Positions 44,263 to 53,932 of a stretch of DNA of 64,000 nt are shown here, one piece after another (the stretch's first letter is position 1; each line of letters begins with the position of its first letter). This DNA is from Rhizobium nepotum 39/7. Its GTDB lineage: Bacteria; Pseudomonadota; Alphaproteobacteria; Rhizobiales; Rhizobiaceae. The notes below the pieces were generated by a model, which did no database searches, was not told where the DNA came from, and saw only the letters and a list, made by a program, of their open reading frames with translations. Made by a program: the position numbers and the translations under genes. The stretch is taken from NCBI RefSeq assembly GCF_000949865.1, contig NZ_JWJH01000019.1, positions 124,001 to 188,000 on the forward strand, in the 5' to 3' direction.

Positions 44263-44676
44263 ATGGCTGTGACTGTGCAAAAACTCCATGCCGCAGCGGC
44301 GCTGCTGTTTCTGGCCGTTGGCCCAGCACTTGCCGACGATGCGCCCGATTGCACATCGCCGCAAACCCAGACCGACATGACCGAGTGCGCCGGCGAGGAT
44401 TACGAAAAGGCCGACAGGCAACTGAACGCCGAGTACCAGAAGGTTCGCAAGCAGCTTGCCGAGCGTGACAGAAGCGCGGAGGAGAGCGACAAGGGCGCAA
44501 CCGACGCATTGATTACCGCCCAGCGCGCCTGGGTGGCGTTTCGTGATGCCAATTGCGATGCCTTCGGCTTTCAGGCGCGCGGCGGCACGATGGAGCCGAT
44601 GCTGGTTTCCGCCTGCCTTGCCGATATGAGCAGCAAACGCGCCGACGAATTGCGCCAATTTTCGGAAGGTTTCTGA
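44263..44676 (+). CDS. secreted LprI-like (DUF1311) protein
   Basis: This 137-residue protein has a signal peptide (AAAALLFLAVGPALADD) and the LprI domain: DCTSPQTQTDMTECAGEDYE, LNAEYQKVRKQLAERDRSAE and ALITAQRAWVAFRDANCDAF. Four cysteines are placed for two disulfides. The mycobacterial LprI inhibits lysozyme; most members are uncharacterised. It sits in the urease operon. Confidence 0.87.
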   Translation: MAVTVQKLHAAAALLFLAVGPALADDAPDCTSPQTQTDMTECAGEDYEKADRQLNAEYQKVRKQLAERDRSAEESDKGATDALITAQRAWVAFRDANCDAFGFQARGGTMEPMLVSACLADMSSKRADELRQFSEGF

Positions 44677-44681
44677 CCGGC

Positions 44682-45326
44682 ATGGGGCGACGGATCACGA
44701 TTGTCGGAAACGGGGAACTGCCGCAGGGCGTGGCGGATCTTATCGACCTTTCCGACGTCGTCATCCGCTTCAACGATTGCCGTTCGCTGGGCGTTGGCGG
44801 CAGCCGCACGGATGTGGTGGCCGTCTGCAATACCGGGCGGCCCGGCCGCGAGATGAGCGAAGGGACCGAATGGCGTGAGAGTGACGGGGTGCGGCAGGCT
44901 TCCGCCATCTGGTCGGTTCGCGACCCGGCGAAGTTTGCCGAAATGGAGCCGGATATTCGCGCGCACTGGCCCGAACTCACTGACTTCTGCGCCGATTATA
45001 CGCCCCGTTTCGCCGCGATCGCCGAGGAAACCGGCAAGAGCCACATCGTCATTCCGCGCGGCGTGCATGAGCGGCTGGACCGCGCGTTGCAGGCCTATGC
45101 GCCGGCCCCTTACGTCTGCCCGAGCACCGGACTTTTGGCGATTGCCCATGTTCTGGAAAGCCTGAGCGGCGATGATGACGAGGTGGCTATTGCCGGTTTT
45201 GGTCATCACGGCTGGAACGGCCATCCGTTTGCCGCCGAAAAACAACTGGTCGAGGCCCTCACACACGAGGGCAGACTGACACGAATTTCTCCCACATCGA
45301 TTTTCTCCGCGTCCGAAGGAGCCTGA
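44682..45326 (+). CDS. urease-operon accessory protein with GT29-like sequence
   Basis: This 214-residue protein ([40 protein letters not shown], then [20 protein letters not shown] and [20 protein letters not shown]) recalls the GT29 sialyltransferase fold (SVVxRFN, ending GxxxxxxH). In rhizobia similar genes are labelled urease operon accessory protein. No function is established. It ends 4 nt before ureC. Confidence 0.75.
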   Translation: MGRRITIVGNGELPQGVADLIDLSDVVIRFNDCRSLGVGGSRTDVVAVCNTGRPGREMSEGTEWRESDGVRQASAIWSVRDPAKFAEMEPDIRAHWPELTDFCADYTPRFAAIAEETGKSHIVIPRGVHERLDRALQAYAPAPYVCPSTGLLAIAHVLESLSGDDDEVAIAGFGHHGWNGHPFAAEKQLVEALTHEGRLTRISPTSIFSASEGA

Positions 45327-45330
45327 ACCC

Positions 45331-47040
45331 ATGCCTTACAAGATTTCCCGCGCCGCCTATGCCGGCATGTTCGGTCCGACCGTTGGCGACAAGGTGCGCC
45401 TTGCCGATACCGAACTCTTCATCGAGATCGAGAAGGACTACACGACCTATGGCGAGGAGGTGAAATTCGGTGGCGGCAAGGTCATTCGCGACGGCATGGG
45501 CCAGAGCCAGGCGACACGGGCCGAGGGCGCCGTCGATACCGTCATCACCAATGTCGTGATCGTCGACCACAGCGGCATCTACAAGGCGGATGTCGGCCTG
45601 AAGAACGGGCGCATCCACGCCATCGGCAAGGCGGGCAACCCCGATACGCAGCCGGGCGTCACGATCATCGTCGGCCCCTCGACGGAGGCAATCGCCGGCG
45701 AAGGCAAGATCCTGACGGCCGGCGGCATGGATGCGCATATTCACTTCATCTGCCCGCAGCAGACCGAGGAAGCGCTGATGAGCGGCGTCACCTGCATGCT
45801 GGGCGGCGGTTCCGGCCCGGCGCATGGCACGCTCGCCACCACCTGCACCGGCGCATGGCACATCGAGCGGATGATCGAAAGTTTCGATGGATTTCCGATG
45901 AATCTGGCGCTGGCCGGCAAGGGTAATGCCTCGCTGCCAGCACCTCTGGAAGAGATGATACTTGCCGGCGCATCCTCGCTGAAGCTGCATGAGGACTGGG
46001 GCACGACACCGGCCGCCATCGACAATTGCCTGACGGTGGCCGACGAATATGATGTGCAGGTGATGATCCACACCGATACGCTGAACGAGAGCGGCTTCGT
46101 GGAAGACACGATTGCCGCCATCAAGGGCCGCACCATCCATGCCTTCCATACCGAAGGGGCGGGCGGCGGCCATGCGCCTGATATCATCAAGGTCTGCGGC
46201 AATCCGAACGTCATTCCGTCTTCCACCAACCCGACGCGGCCTTACACTATCAATACGCTTGCCGAGCATCTGGATATGCTGATGGTGTGCCACCATCTGT
46301 CGTCGTCCATTCCCGAAGACATCGCCTTTGCCGAAAGCCGTATCCGCAAGGAAACCATCGCGGCTGAGGATATTCTCCACGATATTGGCGCGTTTTCGAT
46401 CATTTCCTCCGACAGTCAGGCCATGGGCCGTGTCGGCGAAGTGGCGATCCGCACCTGGCAGACGGCCGACAAGATGAAGCGCCAGCGCGGCCGCCTGAAG
46501 GAAGAGACCGGCGAAAACGACAATTTCCGCGTCCGCCGTTATATCGCCAAATACACCATCAACCCTGCCATCGCCCAGGGCGTCAGCCACGAGATCGGCT
46601 CGATCGAAGTCGGTAAACGCGCCGATCTGGTGCTGTGGAACCCGGCCTTTTTCGGCGTGAAGCCCGAAATGGTGCTGCTTGGCGGCTCCATCGCGGCAGC
46701 GCCGATGGGCGATCCGAATGCGTCCATTCCCACACCGCAGCCGATGCACTACCGGCCGATGTTTGCCGCCCATGGCAAGCTGCGCACCAATTCCTCCGTT
46801 ACGTTCGTCAGTCAGGCGTCGCTGGATGCCGGGCTGGCCCAGCGTCTCGGCGTTGCAAAGAAGCTTTTGGCGGTGAAGAATGTGCGCGGCGGTATTTCCA
46901 AGGCGTCGATGATCCACAATTCGCTCACCCCGCATATCGAGGTCGATCCGGAAACCTACGAGGTGCGCGCCGATGGCGAGCTTCTGACCTGCGAACCGGC
47001 GTCGGTATTGCCGATGGCGCAGCGTTATTTCCTGTTTTAA
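45331..47040 (+). CDS. ureC: urease alpha (catalytic) subunit
   Basis: This 569-residue catalytic subunit is full length. It has nickel ligands in [14 protein letters not shown], the carbamylated lysine in [27 protein letters not shown], and the active-site flap region [15 protein letters not shown], plus [20 protein letters not shown]. The start [20 protein letters not shown] is typical. It is co-directional with ureD-A-B, with three or four extra genes between ureB and ureC. Confidence 0.98.
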   Translation: MPYKISRAAYAGMFGPTVGDKVRLADTELFIEIEKDYTTYGEEVKFGGGKVIRDGMGQSQATRAEGAVDTVITNVVIVDHSGIYKADVGLKNGRIHAIGKAGNPDTQPGVTIIVGPSTEAIAGEGKILTAGGMDAHIHFICPQQTEEALMSGVTCMLGGGSGPAHGTLATTCTGAWHIERMIESFDGFPMNLALAGKGNASLPAPLEEMILAGASSLKLHEDWGTTPAAIDNCLTVADEYDVQVMIHTDTLNESGFVEDTIAAIKGRTIHAFHTEGAGGGHAPDIIKVCGNPNVIPSSTNPTRPYTINTLAEHLDMLMVCHHLSSSIPEDIAFAESRIRKETIAAEDILHDIGAFSIISSDSQAMGRVGEVAIRTWQTADKMKRQRGRLKEETGENDNFRVRRYIAKYTINPAIAQGVSHEIGSIEVGKRADLVLWNPAFFGVKPEMVLLGGSIAAAPMGDPNASIPTPQPMHYRPMFAAHGKLRTNSSVTFVSQASLDAGLAQRLGVAKKLLAVKNVRGGISKASMIHNSLTPHIEVDPETYEVRADGELLTCEPASVLPMAQRYFLF

Positions 47041-47049
47041 CGGCGTTTC

Positions 47050-47721
47050 GTGTTGAGATTTATCACAAGGTGGATCGGCGGTGGCCTGCTGCTGATCGTC
47101 CTGCTTCTGGTGCTCGGCACCGTCGTGCCGCGTCCCTTTTTCTCTGACGATGCAAGTGGAGGCGCGGGGGATCGCGAAATCCTGCTATTGTCCAACCCGA
47201 TCCACACCGATATCGCCCTGCCGGTCGATGACGGTCTGCGGCAGACCTTTTCCGAATTGCAGGAGGGCGGTATCGCGGTCAACCATCCCGCCGCTGCCTA
47301 TCTGGTGTTCGGCTGGGGCGGCAGGTCGTTCTATATACAGACGCCTACCTGGGCCGACCTGAAACCCATGCCTGTCCTGCGCTCGTTGACGCTGGACCGG
47401 TCGGTTATGCATGTGGACGTGACGGGCGGCCTTCCCGCCGACCTTGTCGGGGCAAAACGCCTTCGCATTTCCGAAACCGGCTATCAGCGTCTTGTGGCGG
47501 GCATTCGCGCGAGTTTCCTGCGGGACAATGGCAAGGTCCTGATGGTGCCGGGTGTTACCTACTATCTTACGGACTCGTTTTTCGAGGCGAGTGGCTGGTT
47601 CAATGCGTTCGCCGGCTGCAACACATGGTCGGCCGCCATGCTGCGCGAAGCAGGCATTCGCACCGGTTGGTGGACGCCATTGCCGCTGCTGCTGCGGTGG
47701 TCCGTCGATCTGCATAATTGA
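47050..47721 (+). CDS. DUF2459 (TIGR02117) urease-region membrane protein
   Basis: This 223-residue protein begins with one membrane helix (ITRWIGGGLLLIVLLLVLGT) and a periplasmic DUF2459 domain: LLLSNPIHTDIALPVDDGLR, AAYLVFGWGGRSFYIQTPTW, WFNAFAGCNTWSAAMLREAG. TIGR02117 was defined as a conserved protein of urease regions; function unknown, and the Cys in GCNTW and the His in HTDI suggest a cysteine-peptidase-like fold. The start is GTG 47050 or TTG 47053. Confidence 0.85.
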   Translation: MLRFITRWIGGGLLLIVLLLVLGTVVPRPFFSDDASGGAGDREILLLSNPIHTDIALPVDDGLRQTFSELQEGGIAVNHPAAAYLVFGWGGRSFYIQTPTWADLKPMPVLRSLTLDRSVMHVDVTGGLPADLVGAKRLRISETGYQRLVAGIRASFLRDNGKVLMVPGVTYYLTDSFFEASGWFNAFAGCNTWSAAMLREAGIRTGWWTPLPLLLRWSVDLHN

Positions 47722-47889
47722 TCTTTTGCCGATGCGACGTTTCGCTCATTTGACGTCTGGTAATCCCATTTTTATGCTGCACCGCAATGCATCTTGCGCT
47801 ATGGAAGCGCCAAAAGAATTCCGTGCGGAGCGATCCCAAGCAATCCGTGCGAAACGCTGGAAAATTGACGACAGATCAGGAGACAAGAC

Positions 47890-48426
47890 ATGCTCGGCAA
47901 AAAAGTGCCCGCCGTTACATTTCGCACCCGTGTTCGTGATGAGGCCGTTGGCGGCCCGAACCCTTTCCGTTGGCAGGACATGACCTCCGACGATTATTTC
48001 AAGGGCAGACGAGTCGTTCTCTTCTCGCTGCCCGGCGCTTTCACGCCGACCTGCTCGACCTTCCAGCTTCCCGATTTCGAAAAGCTTGCGGGCGAATTCC
48101 GCGCGCTCGGCGTCGATGAAATCTATTGCCTGTCGGTCAACGATGCCTTCGTGATGAATGCCTGGGCCAAGGGCCAGAACCTCGAAAACGTCAAGGTCAT
48201 TCCTGACGGTTCGGGCGAGTTCACCCGCAAGATGGGCATGCTGGTCGCCAAGGACAATCTCGGTTTCGGCATGCGCTCCTGGCGTTACGCCGCTGTCATC
48301 AACGACGGTCTGGTGGAGCAGTGGTTCGAGGAAGAGGGCTATTGCGACAATAGCGATACCGACCCTTACGGCGTTTCCTCGCCGCAGAACATTCTGGAAC
48401 ACCTCAAGAGCCGCGCTGCGGCCTGA
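47890..48426 (+). CDS. Prx5-type peroxiredoxin
   Basis: This 178-residue thiol peroxidase reduces H2O2 or organic peroxides. It has LFSLPGAFTPTCSTFQLPDF with peroxidatic Cys55. A second Cys80 lies in EIYCLSVNDAFVMNAWAKGQ, and GYCDNSDTDPYGVSSPQNIL is near the end. It interrupts the urease accessory genes between DUF2459 and ureE, and has its own terminator, so it is probably a separate unit. Confidence 0.93.
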   Translation: MLGKKVPAVTFRTRVRDEAVGGPNPFRWQDMTSDDYFKGRRVVLFSLPGAFTPTCSTFQLPDFEKLAGEFRALGVDEIYCLSVNDAFVMNAWAKGQNLENVKVIPDGSGEFTRKMGMLVAKDNLGFGMRSWRYAAVINDGLVEQWFEEEGYCDNSDTDPYGVSSPQNILEHLKSRAAA

Positions 48427-48497
48427 TTGCGGATTTGCGAAGACCCGGCGATGATGCCGGGTCCGTCTTGGTTGGTGAGGACTGAAAACCTCTCCTC

Positions 48498-48584
48498 CGT
48501 CATGCTCGGGCCTGTCCCGGGCATCTGCAACCGATTGATTTCATTGAACGGTGATAGATCCTCGGGACAAGCCCGTGGATGACG
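48498..48584. repeat. family C palindromic repeat pair
   Basis: CGTCATGCTCGGGCCTGTCC and, inverted, GGGACAAGCCCGTGGATGACG flank a ~30-bp centre. The unit resembles the CCCGGGCTTGACCCGGGG hairpin at 4617. It lies in the 325-bp gap between the peroxiredoxin gene and ureE. Confidence 0.75.
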
Positions 48585-48610
48585 TCGCGTTCGAAGGGAC
48601 GCTCGTAAAC

Positions 48611-48646
48611 AGGGTGCACCCCGCCCGGCACCCTTTCGGTTTTTTC
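48611..48646 (+). terminator. terminator downstream of the peroxiredoxin gene
   Basis: GGGTGC and GCACCC flank a 10-nt C-rich loop, followed by TTTCGGTTTTTT. A weaker hairpin (ACCCGGC/GCCGGGT, 48443-48462) lies closer to the gene but has no T run. Confidence 0.6.
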
Positions 48647-48751
48647 ATGCTCCGTGGCGTATCCCATTCGTCTTGAAATCACGCCTTGAAATCACCCCGC
48701 CTATCCGTCAAAAATCGAAACCCCAAGACTGTTTCTGAAACGGATCATCCC

Positions 48752-49234
48752 ATGCTGCGCGTCACCTCCTATCACCCCGCCGGAACTCCTGCCGACGAGC
48801 CTTCCGGTTATGTCACTCTGGCGCATGACCAGCGGCATCTGCGTCGCAAACTGCTGCATTTGCAGAATGACGAGATGGTGATGCTGGATTTGAAGGAAGC
48901 CGTGCTTTTTGCCCATGGCGATCTTCTGGTGGTGGAGAACGGTGATTTGGTGGAGGTTCGCGCGGCGGATGAAAAGCTGTTCGAAATCAAGGCGAAAGAT
49001 CGCCTTCACCTGATCGAGCTGGCTTGGCACCTGGGCAACCGGCACCTTTCCGCGCAGATCGAGGAGGAGCGTATTCTCATCCTGCGCGACCACGTCATCC
49101 GCGCCATGCTGGAAGGTCTCGGCGCAACCGTGCGCGATGTCGAGGAACCTTTCCAGCCGGCCCGCGGTGCTTACCACGCCCATGGCGGCCATTCCCACGG
49201 GCACGATCATGGCCACCATCACGACCATGGCTGA
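48752..49234 (+). CDS. ureE: urease accessory nickel metallochaperone UreE
   Basis: This 160-residue UreE has the N-terminal peptide-binding domain ([20 protein letters not shown]), the metal-binding domain with [20 protein letters not shown], and a His-rich C-terminal tail [19 protein letters not shown] able to bind several nickel ions. The ATG at 48752 (MLRVTSYHP) is the family start; the in-frame extension upstream lacks conservation. It delivers nickel to UreG. Confidence 0.95.
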   Translation: MLRVTSYHPAGTPADEPSGYVTLAHDQRHLRRKLLHLQNDEMVMLDLKEAVLFAHGDLLVVENGDLVEVRAADEKLFEIKAKDRLHLIELAWHLGNRHLSAQIEEERILILRDHVIRAMLEGLGATVRDVEEPFQPARGAYHAHGGHSHGHDHGHHHDHG

Positions 49235-49289
49235 AGCATGGGCGAAGATCGCGGCGTCGCCGCGATTAAATGCCATGAAAGGGGAGGAG

Positions 49290-49991
49290 ATGCCAACTAA
49301 TCTGCCAAGCAATTCTGCGGCTGAGACAGGGCTGAACACGAGGGCGCTCCTGCGCTTGATGGCGTGGCTGTCACCTGCCTTTCCAATTGGGGGATTCGTG
49401 TGGTCAGGCGGTTTGGAGAGGGCGGTCGCGGACGGGCTGATAAAAGACGCTGCGGATTTGGAGTCTTGGCTGGCAACGTTGCTCGGCCACGGTTCGCTGT
49501 GGAACGATGCGGTACTGTTCGCTGAGGCCTGGCGGCAGACAGGAGAAAGCTGCGGCCTTCACGACGTGGCAGCGCTTGGCTTGGCTCTTGCTGGATCGGC
49601 GGAACGCCACATGGAGACCTCCTCGTTGGCAAAGGCTTTCTGCGCTGCAGCGTCAGCCTGGCCAACTCCGGTTCTTCAGCGCCTTCCCGCAGACGCGCCA
49701 TTTCCCATTGCCGTTGCCGCAGTTGCATCGGGCCATGATGTGCCGCTGGTTCAGGCGCTTGCCGCCTATTTGCACGCGGCTGTGTCGCAGGCTGTCTCGG
49801 CGAGCATCAGGCTAGGTGTAACGGGCCAGAGAGACGCCGTGGCAATCATTGCATCTCTTGAAACGCAAGTAGAAGATATCTCCCGGCGCGCAGCGGAAAC
49901 GACACTCGACGATCTGGGCACCGCAACTGTTCAGGCGGAGATCGCCTCGCTCCGGCACGAAACGTTGCACGTCAGGCTGTTCCGTTCCTGA
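49290..49991 (+). CDS. ureF: urease accessory protein UreF
   Basis: This ~233-residue helical protein (LRLMAWLSPAFPIGGFVWSG, ERAVADGLIKDAADLESWLA, ETSSLAKAFCAAASAW, SAIRLG-type SASIRLGVTGQRDAVAIIAS) acts with UreD and UreG in urease maturation. The ATG at 49290 has GGGGAGGAG just upstream. By eye it uses more TTG, GGA and TCA codons than ureE or ureG, possibly marking a different history. Its usual downstream partner ureG is displaced by an opposite-strand glycosyltransferase. Confidence 0.92.
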   Translation: MPTNLPSNSAAETGLNTRALLRLMAWLSPAFPIGGFVWSGGLERAVADGLIKDAADLESWLATLLGHGSLWNDAVLFAEAWRQTGESCGLHDVAALGLALAGSAERHMETSSLAKAFCAAASAWPTPVLQRLPADAPFPIAVAAVASGHDVPLVQALAAYLHAAVSQAVSASIRLGVTGQRDAVAIIASLETQVEDISRRAAETTLDDLGTATVQAEIASLRHETLHVRLFRS

Positions 49992-50010
49992 GCGGTTGGG
50001 CGGCGTCTGG

Positions 50011-51036
50011 CTAATCGAGGGAGGCGGCCACCTCACCCATTATAGTCCACAATAGTGTCGCCGACCGATCCCAGGAGTACTTCTTGGCCTGATCGTTGCC
50101 CTTTTCTATCAGTTCAGCTCGTAATGTTTCATCTAGGCAAACCCGATGGATGGCGTCGGCGATCGAAGGGACTGAAAAGGGATCGACAAGAACAGCTGCA
50201 TCCCCTGCTACCATAGGCATTGAAGTGACATTGGAGGTCACAACGGGGACGCCGGCAGCCATACCTTCGATGATCGGGAGGCCGAAGCCCTCTGCCAGAG
50301 AGACATAAGCTATCATGTGGGCGCCCTGATAGAGTTCGGGCATGTCGTTCGCGGCATATTCGCCCAGAAAATGCACGAACGATGTGAGGCCCGCATTCCG
50401 GATTTGGGTTTCGAAATGCGCTGTCATGGATGTCGTCAGAACAAGGTGGATGTCTTGTTCCCAAACCCTGGAAACCGAATAGGCTTCAATCAACCGCTCA
50501 AGATTCTTGTACTTGCGCGCATTGCCGGGATACAGAATGTATCTGTAGCCCAATTGCACCCGGACGGCTGGGGCGACCTTGAAGAAGGCGTCGTCGACTC
50601 CGTTCGGAACGACGAACACTTTCCGCTCCGGCATCTGCGACCATTGCAGGAATTCCCGCTTTACGAAATCAGAAACACAGATCACTGCGGCGCAGCGACG
50701 ATACAGACGACGCAGTATTACGGTAAAGTACACTCTGTGGAAAACTGTATAGTGTCGAAGATGAGTTAAATCATGTATCACGACTACTGATTTCCTGCAT
50801 CCCAGCAGTGGCGGGACGAAGCCGGGATTCCAGAACAGCTTTGTGTTCTTTCCATGGGTTTTTAAAGAAATATACAAAAGCAACGGGCCGAAAATACTGC
50901 CGATCCGCCCGGAAACCGGCAAGGCGACGATCTCGAAAGGCTCCGGCATTCGTTTGGTCATTTCATTTTGAACTCGGCCGATACCGGTTGTATCTGGCCA
51001 GCGTGTATCTGCGGCAACGCGGATTTTACAATTCAT
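50011..51036 (-). CDS. GT4-family glycosyltransferase inserted in the urease operon
   Basis: This 341-residue glycosyltransferase of the GT4 type has an N-terminal domain (KIRVAADTRWPDTTGIGRVQ, SVVVIHDLTHLRHYTVFHRV, AVICVSDFVKREFLQW). Its C-terminal nucleotide-sugar domain has YPGNARKYKNLERLIEAYSV and the EGFGLPIIEGMAAGVPVVTS motif with the two conserved glutamates (EX7E). It lies on the opposite strand, between ureF and ureG. Its promoter region is extremely AT-rich and its own composition is lower in GC than its neighbours, which suggests horizontal gain. Acceptor unknown; polysaccharide synthesis is likely. Confidence 0.88.
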   Translation of the reverse strand: MNCKIRVAADTRWPDTTGIGRVQNEMTKRMPEPFEIVALPVSGRIGSIFGPLLLYISLKTHGKNTKLFWNPGFVPPLLGCRKSVVVIHDLTHLRHYTVFHRVYFTVILRRLYRRCAAVICVSDFVKREFLQWSQMPERKVFVVPNGVDDAFFKVAPAVRVQLGYRYILYPGNARKYKNLERLIEAYSVSRVWEQDIHLVLTTSMTAHFETQIRNAGLTSFVHFLGEYAANDMPELYQGAHMIAYVSLAEGFGLPIIEGMAAGVPVVTSNVTSMPMVAGDAAVLVDPFSVPSIADAIHRVCLDETLRAELIEKGNDQAKKYSWDRSATLLWTIMGEVAASLD

Positions 51037-51348
51037 ATTTATATCTTTAAAAGTAAATTCTAAAATTATTTTTGTAATTTTAATATTTAAGGCACTGTAT
51101 CCAGATATATACTTGAATTGAAAGTTTCAATAGTAAATATATTATAAGTATTTTTGTATATATTAATATGATATATTTCTATATTCTAGCGCTATTATTT
51201 ATTTGGTAGGGTTGGAGTCGCAAGTGATGAAGGGATAGAAAATCTGGGCGCCCCTGATCCTATTGGGGTTTTCTCGTTGCACGCGGTCGTTGGGGTGATA
51301 TTGTCTGTTTTCCAGAATATTGAAGAAAACAGAGTGGAGAAATCAGGC
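51037..51348. other. very AT-rich intergenic island between the glycosyltransferase and ureG
   Basis: About 150 bp (51040-51200) are almost pure A/T (for example TAATATTTAAGGCACTG, TATATTAATATGATATAT), unlike anything else in the window. No gene is seen. It could be the glycosyltransferase promoter or the trace of an insertion. The GGAG before ureG lies at 51336. Confidence 0.6.
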
Positions 51349-51960
<612 letters not shown>

Positions 51961-52111
51961 GATAAGGCCACGCCCCGCCGTTTCGGTCCCTGTCGTTTCC
52001 CTCTTCGTCGCCGGTGTCCACAAGGCACCGGCGGCCATCTGATCCATCGGCAAAGCGAGGCGTTCTGCCTCGTGCTGCAACCGGCCTGGTGATGGCTTCG
52101 ATGGGAAAAGA

Positions 52112-52600
52112 TTATTTCAGCGCGAATGAGTCCGCGCTGCATGCGCCGAGAGAATTGGGGTTATATTTGTGCCAGTCCTTGATGCTGAGCATGCCGACGC
52201 GAATGGCGCCTGCACCAAGGGTATCGCTTGAATCCTTGACTGTGACCCACCGGACCGGCTGATCACAAAAGCCGTTCTTGCCCTTGTTCAGCGAGAAAAA
52301 CGCATCTGCGTTCAGCACCTGATAGACGTCTCCGCCGAATTCCGTATCGCCGCTGTTTTTCCAGGTATCGGAATACTGAAGCTTCATTTCCCCCTTCAAC
52401 AGGGAAAAATGTGCGGAGGTGCGGCTGAGTTTCATTGTTTCTCCGAGCGTTGCCGAAGTCCCGTTAGACACGGCCACATAGGTGCGCGGGCTGTTCGTCG
52501 GCATGGCTTTCACACTCGATTGGGCTACAGCACTATGCTCCATGAACGCACTCAGCGAAGCTGCGGCAAACAGGCCTGTCAAATGTCGGTAGCGTGGCAT
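52112..52600 (-). CDS. small secreted protein, function unknown
   Basis: This 162-residue protein has a signal peptide (GLFAAASLSAFMEHSAVAQ) and a basic, beta-rich mature part (TYVAVSNGTSATLGETMKLS, HFSLLKGEMKLQYSDTWKNS, DAFFSLNKGKNGFCDQPVRW, LGACSADSF). Two cysteines could form one disulfide. The ATG at 52600 has AGAGGGAC upstream. I do not recognise a family. It lies convergent with ureG and downstream of the sinR-like gene. Confidence 0.75.
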   Translation of the reverse strand: MPRYRHLTGLFAAASLSAFMEHSAVAQSSVKAMPTNSPRTYVAVSNGTSATLGETMKLSRTSAHFSLLKGEMKLQYSDTWKNSGDTEFGGDVYQVLNADAFFSLNKGKNGFCDQPVRWVTVKDSSDTLGAGAIRVGMLSIKDWHKYNPNSLGACSADSFALK

Positions 52601-52791
52601 GGACGTCCCTCTTCAACGTTGCGGCTGCATATTTTTTGCAATGCTATTATAGCGGGCGGCCGGGTAAAGCGGAATGGGCAACCAATTCAATGCTTAAGAT
52701 AGTCTTGTGATCTGATGTGAGGGCAGTCTCGCCAGGCCTCTGCTGCGGCGCCCTGCGGAAGGGTGGCGCCGGCACGTTTCTCGTCAGCCTG

Positions 52792-53574
52792 CTAGATACG
52801 CTTCAGCGCCGCGACATCGTTGACCTGTACGATGCGGCCGCGCACGGAGACACCTACCTTCTTCAAGGTCGAGAATGCGCGCGACAGGGCTTCCGGCGCA
52901 AGGCCGAGCTTGCCGGCGAGCAGGCTTTTCTGGAAGGGCAGCCGCAGCGAAAAGGAAGTGGCGTCACGCGGACCCTCATTGATGAGATAATGGGCGACGC
53001 GCTGCGGCGCGGTTTGCAGCCGGTCGTTGGCGATACAATCCAAGGTTCCGAGCAGGCTGTTGGAAAGGCAACGCATGACGGCCTTGGCGATTGCCGGCTC
53101 CTGATCGATGAGGTTTCGGATTCGTGTCAGATCGAAACGCGCAAGCGTGCAGTTCTCCGCCACCTGCGCATTGTAGCGATAGCTGTCGCTGCCGAAGATC
53201 AGGCATTCGTTGAAACTCTCGCCCGGGCCGCTGACACGCACATCCGCCTCGCGCCCGTGCCTGTCCAGCCGGTAAAGCCGCACATAACCCGAAAGCACGC
53301 AGTAGAAATATTGCGCTGCCTCGCCTTCCTTGAAGAGCACATGACGGGCATTGAGACTGGTGACTGTCGCCGCCTCCATCAGCTTCAGCGCCGCCGCGTC
53401 ATCGGCAATCCCTATCAGGGGCGCGCGCAACAGAATGTTCCTGTCCCTGTTGCTCAGCTTCACGGTCTTGTTCACGTCCATCCGGCTCCCGCCCAAACCT
53501 TTTGCCGGGTTGTCCGAAGCGATATGAAACCGGGGATGTTCCTTTTCCCGCGCGCCTATCTGAAAAGAACTCAT
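52792..53574 (-). CDS. sinR: Crp/Fnr-family regulator, SinR-like
   Basis: This ~260-residue regulator has an N-terminal cyclic-nucleotide-binding-like domain (LLRAPLIGIADDAAALKLME, HVLFKEGEAAQYFYCVLSGY, GPGESFNECLIFGSDSYRYN) and a C-terminal Crp helix-turn-helix (LPFQKSLLAGKLGLAPEALS, SRAFSTLKKVGV). It lacks the N-terminal cysteines of Fnr, so it is not itself an iron-sulfur sensor. The start at 53574 has AAGGA 7 nt upstream. A perfect FNR box lies 65 bp upstream. Both features match A. tumefaciens SinR, a biofilm-maturation regulator under FnrN control; the name rests on memory. Confidence 0.75.
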   Translation of the reverse strand: MSSFQIGAREKEHPRFHIASDNPAKGLGGSRMDVNKTVKLSNRDRNILLRAPLIGIADDAAALKLMEAATVTSLNARHVLFKEGEAAQYFYCVLSGYVRLYRLDRHGREADVRVSGPGESFNECLIFGSDSYRYNAQVAENCTLARFDLTRIRNLIDQEPAIAKAVMRCLSNSLLGTLDCIANDRLQTAPQRVAHYLINEGPRDATSFSLRLPFQKSLLAGKLGLAPEALSRAFSTLKKVGVSVRGRIVQVNDVAALKRI

Positions 53575-53638
53575 CGCATTATCCTTCGACCGGCAATTCC
53601 CGATGCGAGGGAGATTAGCAGCCGGGTCGAAAAGCGAA

Positions 53639-53652
53639 TTGATTTCGATCAA
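53639..53652. promoter_or_regulatory. perfect FNR/FixK box upstream of sinR-like gene
   Basis: TTGAT-TTCG-ATCAA matches the FNR consensus TTGAT-N4-ATCAA at every position, 65-78 bp before the start codon. Confidence 0.85.
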
Positions 53653-53728
53653 ATGGGTTTTGGTGTTGTTGTGCGGGCTAGGCCATTCGTGCTCCAGACC
53701 GCAGGGGGAAATATGGAGCGAGTGTGTG

Positions 53729-53868
53729 CCGCTTATTCTTCTGCCCGCCGGGGAGAAGGTCGCGGCAGCGGGATGAGGGGGCGAGGGTTCGGTTCATCAC
53801 TGGCGTTGCCCCCCTCTTCTGACCCTTCGGGCCATCTTTTCCCCGGCGGGGAGAAGAAATATGCGGCG
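53729..53868. repeat. intergenic palindromic repeat, family A, copy A6 (diverged)
   Basis: It carries the shared GGTCGCGGCAGCGGGATGAG and the inverted GACCCTTCGGGCCATCTTTT, and ends CGGGGAGAAGAAATATG. The left palindrome is altered (TTCTTCTGCCCGCCGG). It lies between the sinR-like gene and the RND pump. Confidence 0.8.
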
Positions 53869-53891
53869 ACGCTGCGCATTTCGAATTCGTC

Positions 53892-53925
53892 AGAAAAAGA
53901 AACGCCGGGCACTGGACCCGGCGTT
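53892..53925 (-). terminator. terminator of the RND pump operon
   Basis: On the minus strand AACGCCGGG and CCCGGCGTT form the stem, followed by TCTTTTTCTG, just after the RND gene stop. Confidence 0.8.
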
Positions 53926-53932
53926 GTAACTT

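Noticed and set aside
45259-46935. 558-residue minus-strand frame antisense to ureC
   Set aside because: The plus strand is full-length UreC with all metal ligands; the antisense translation has no recognisable motif.
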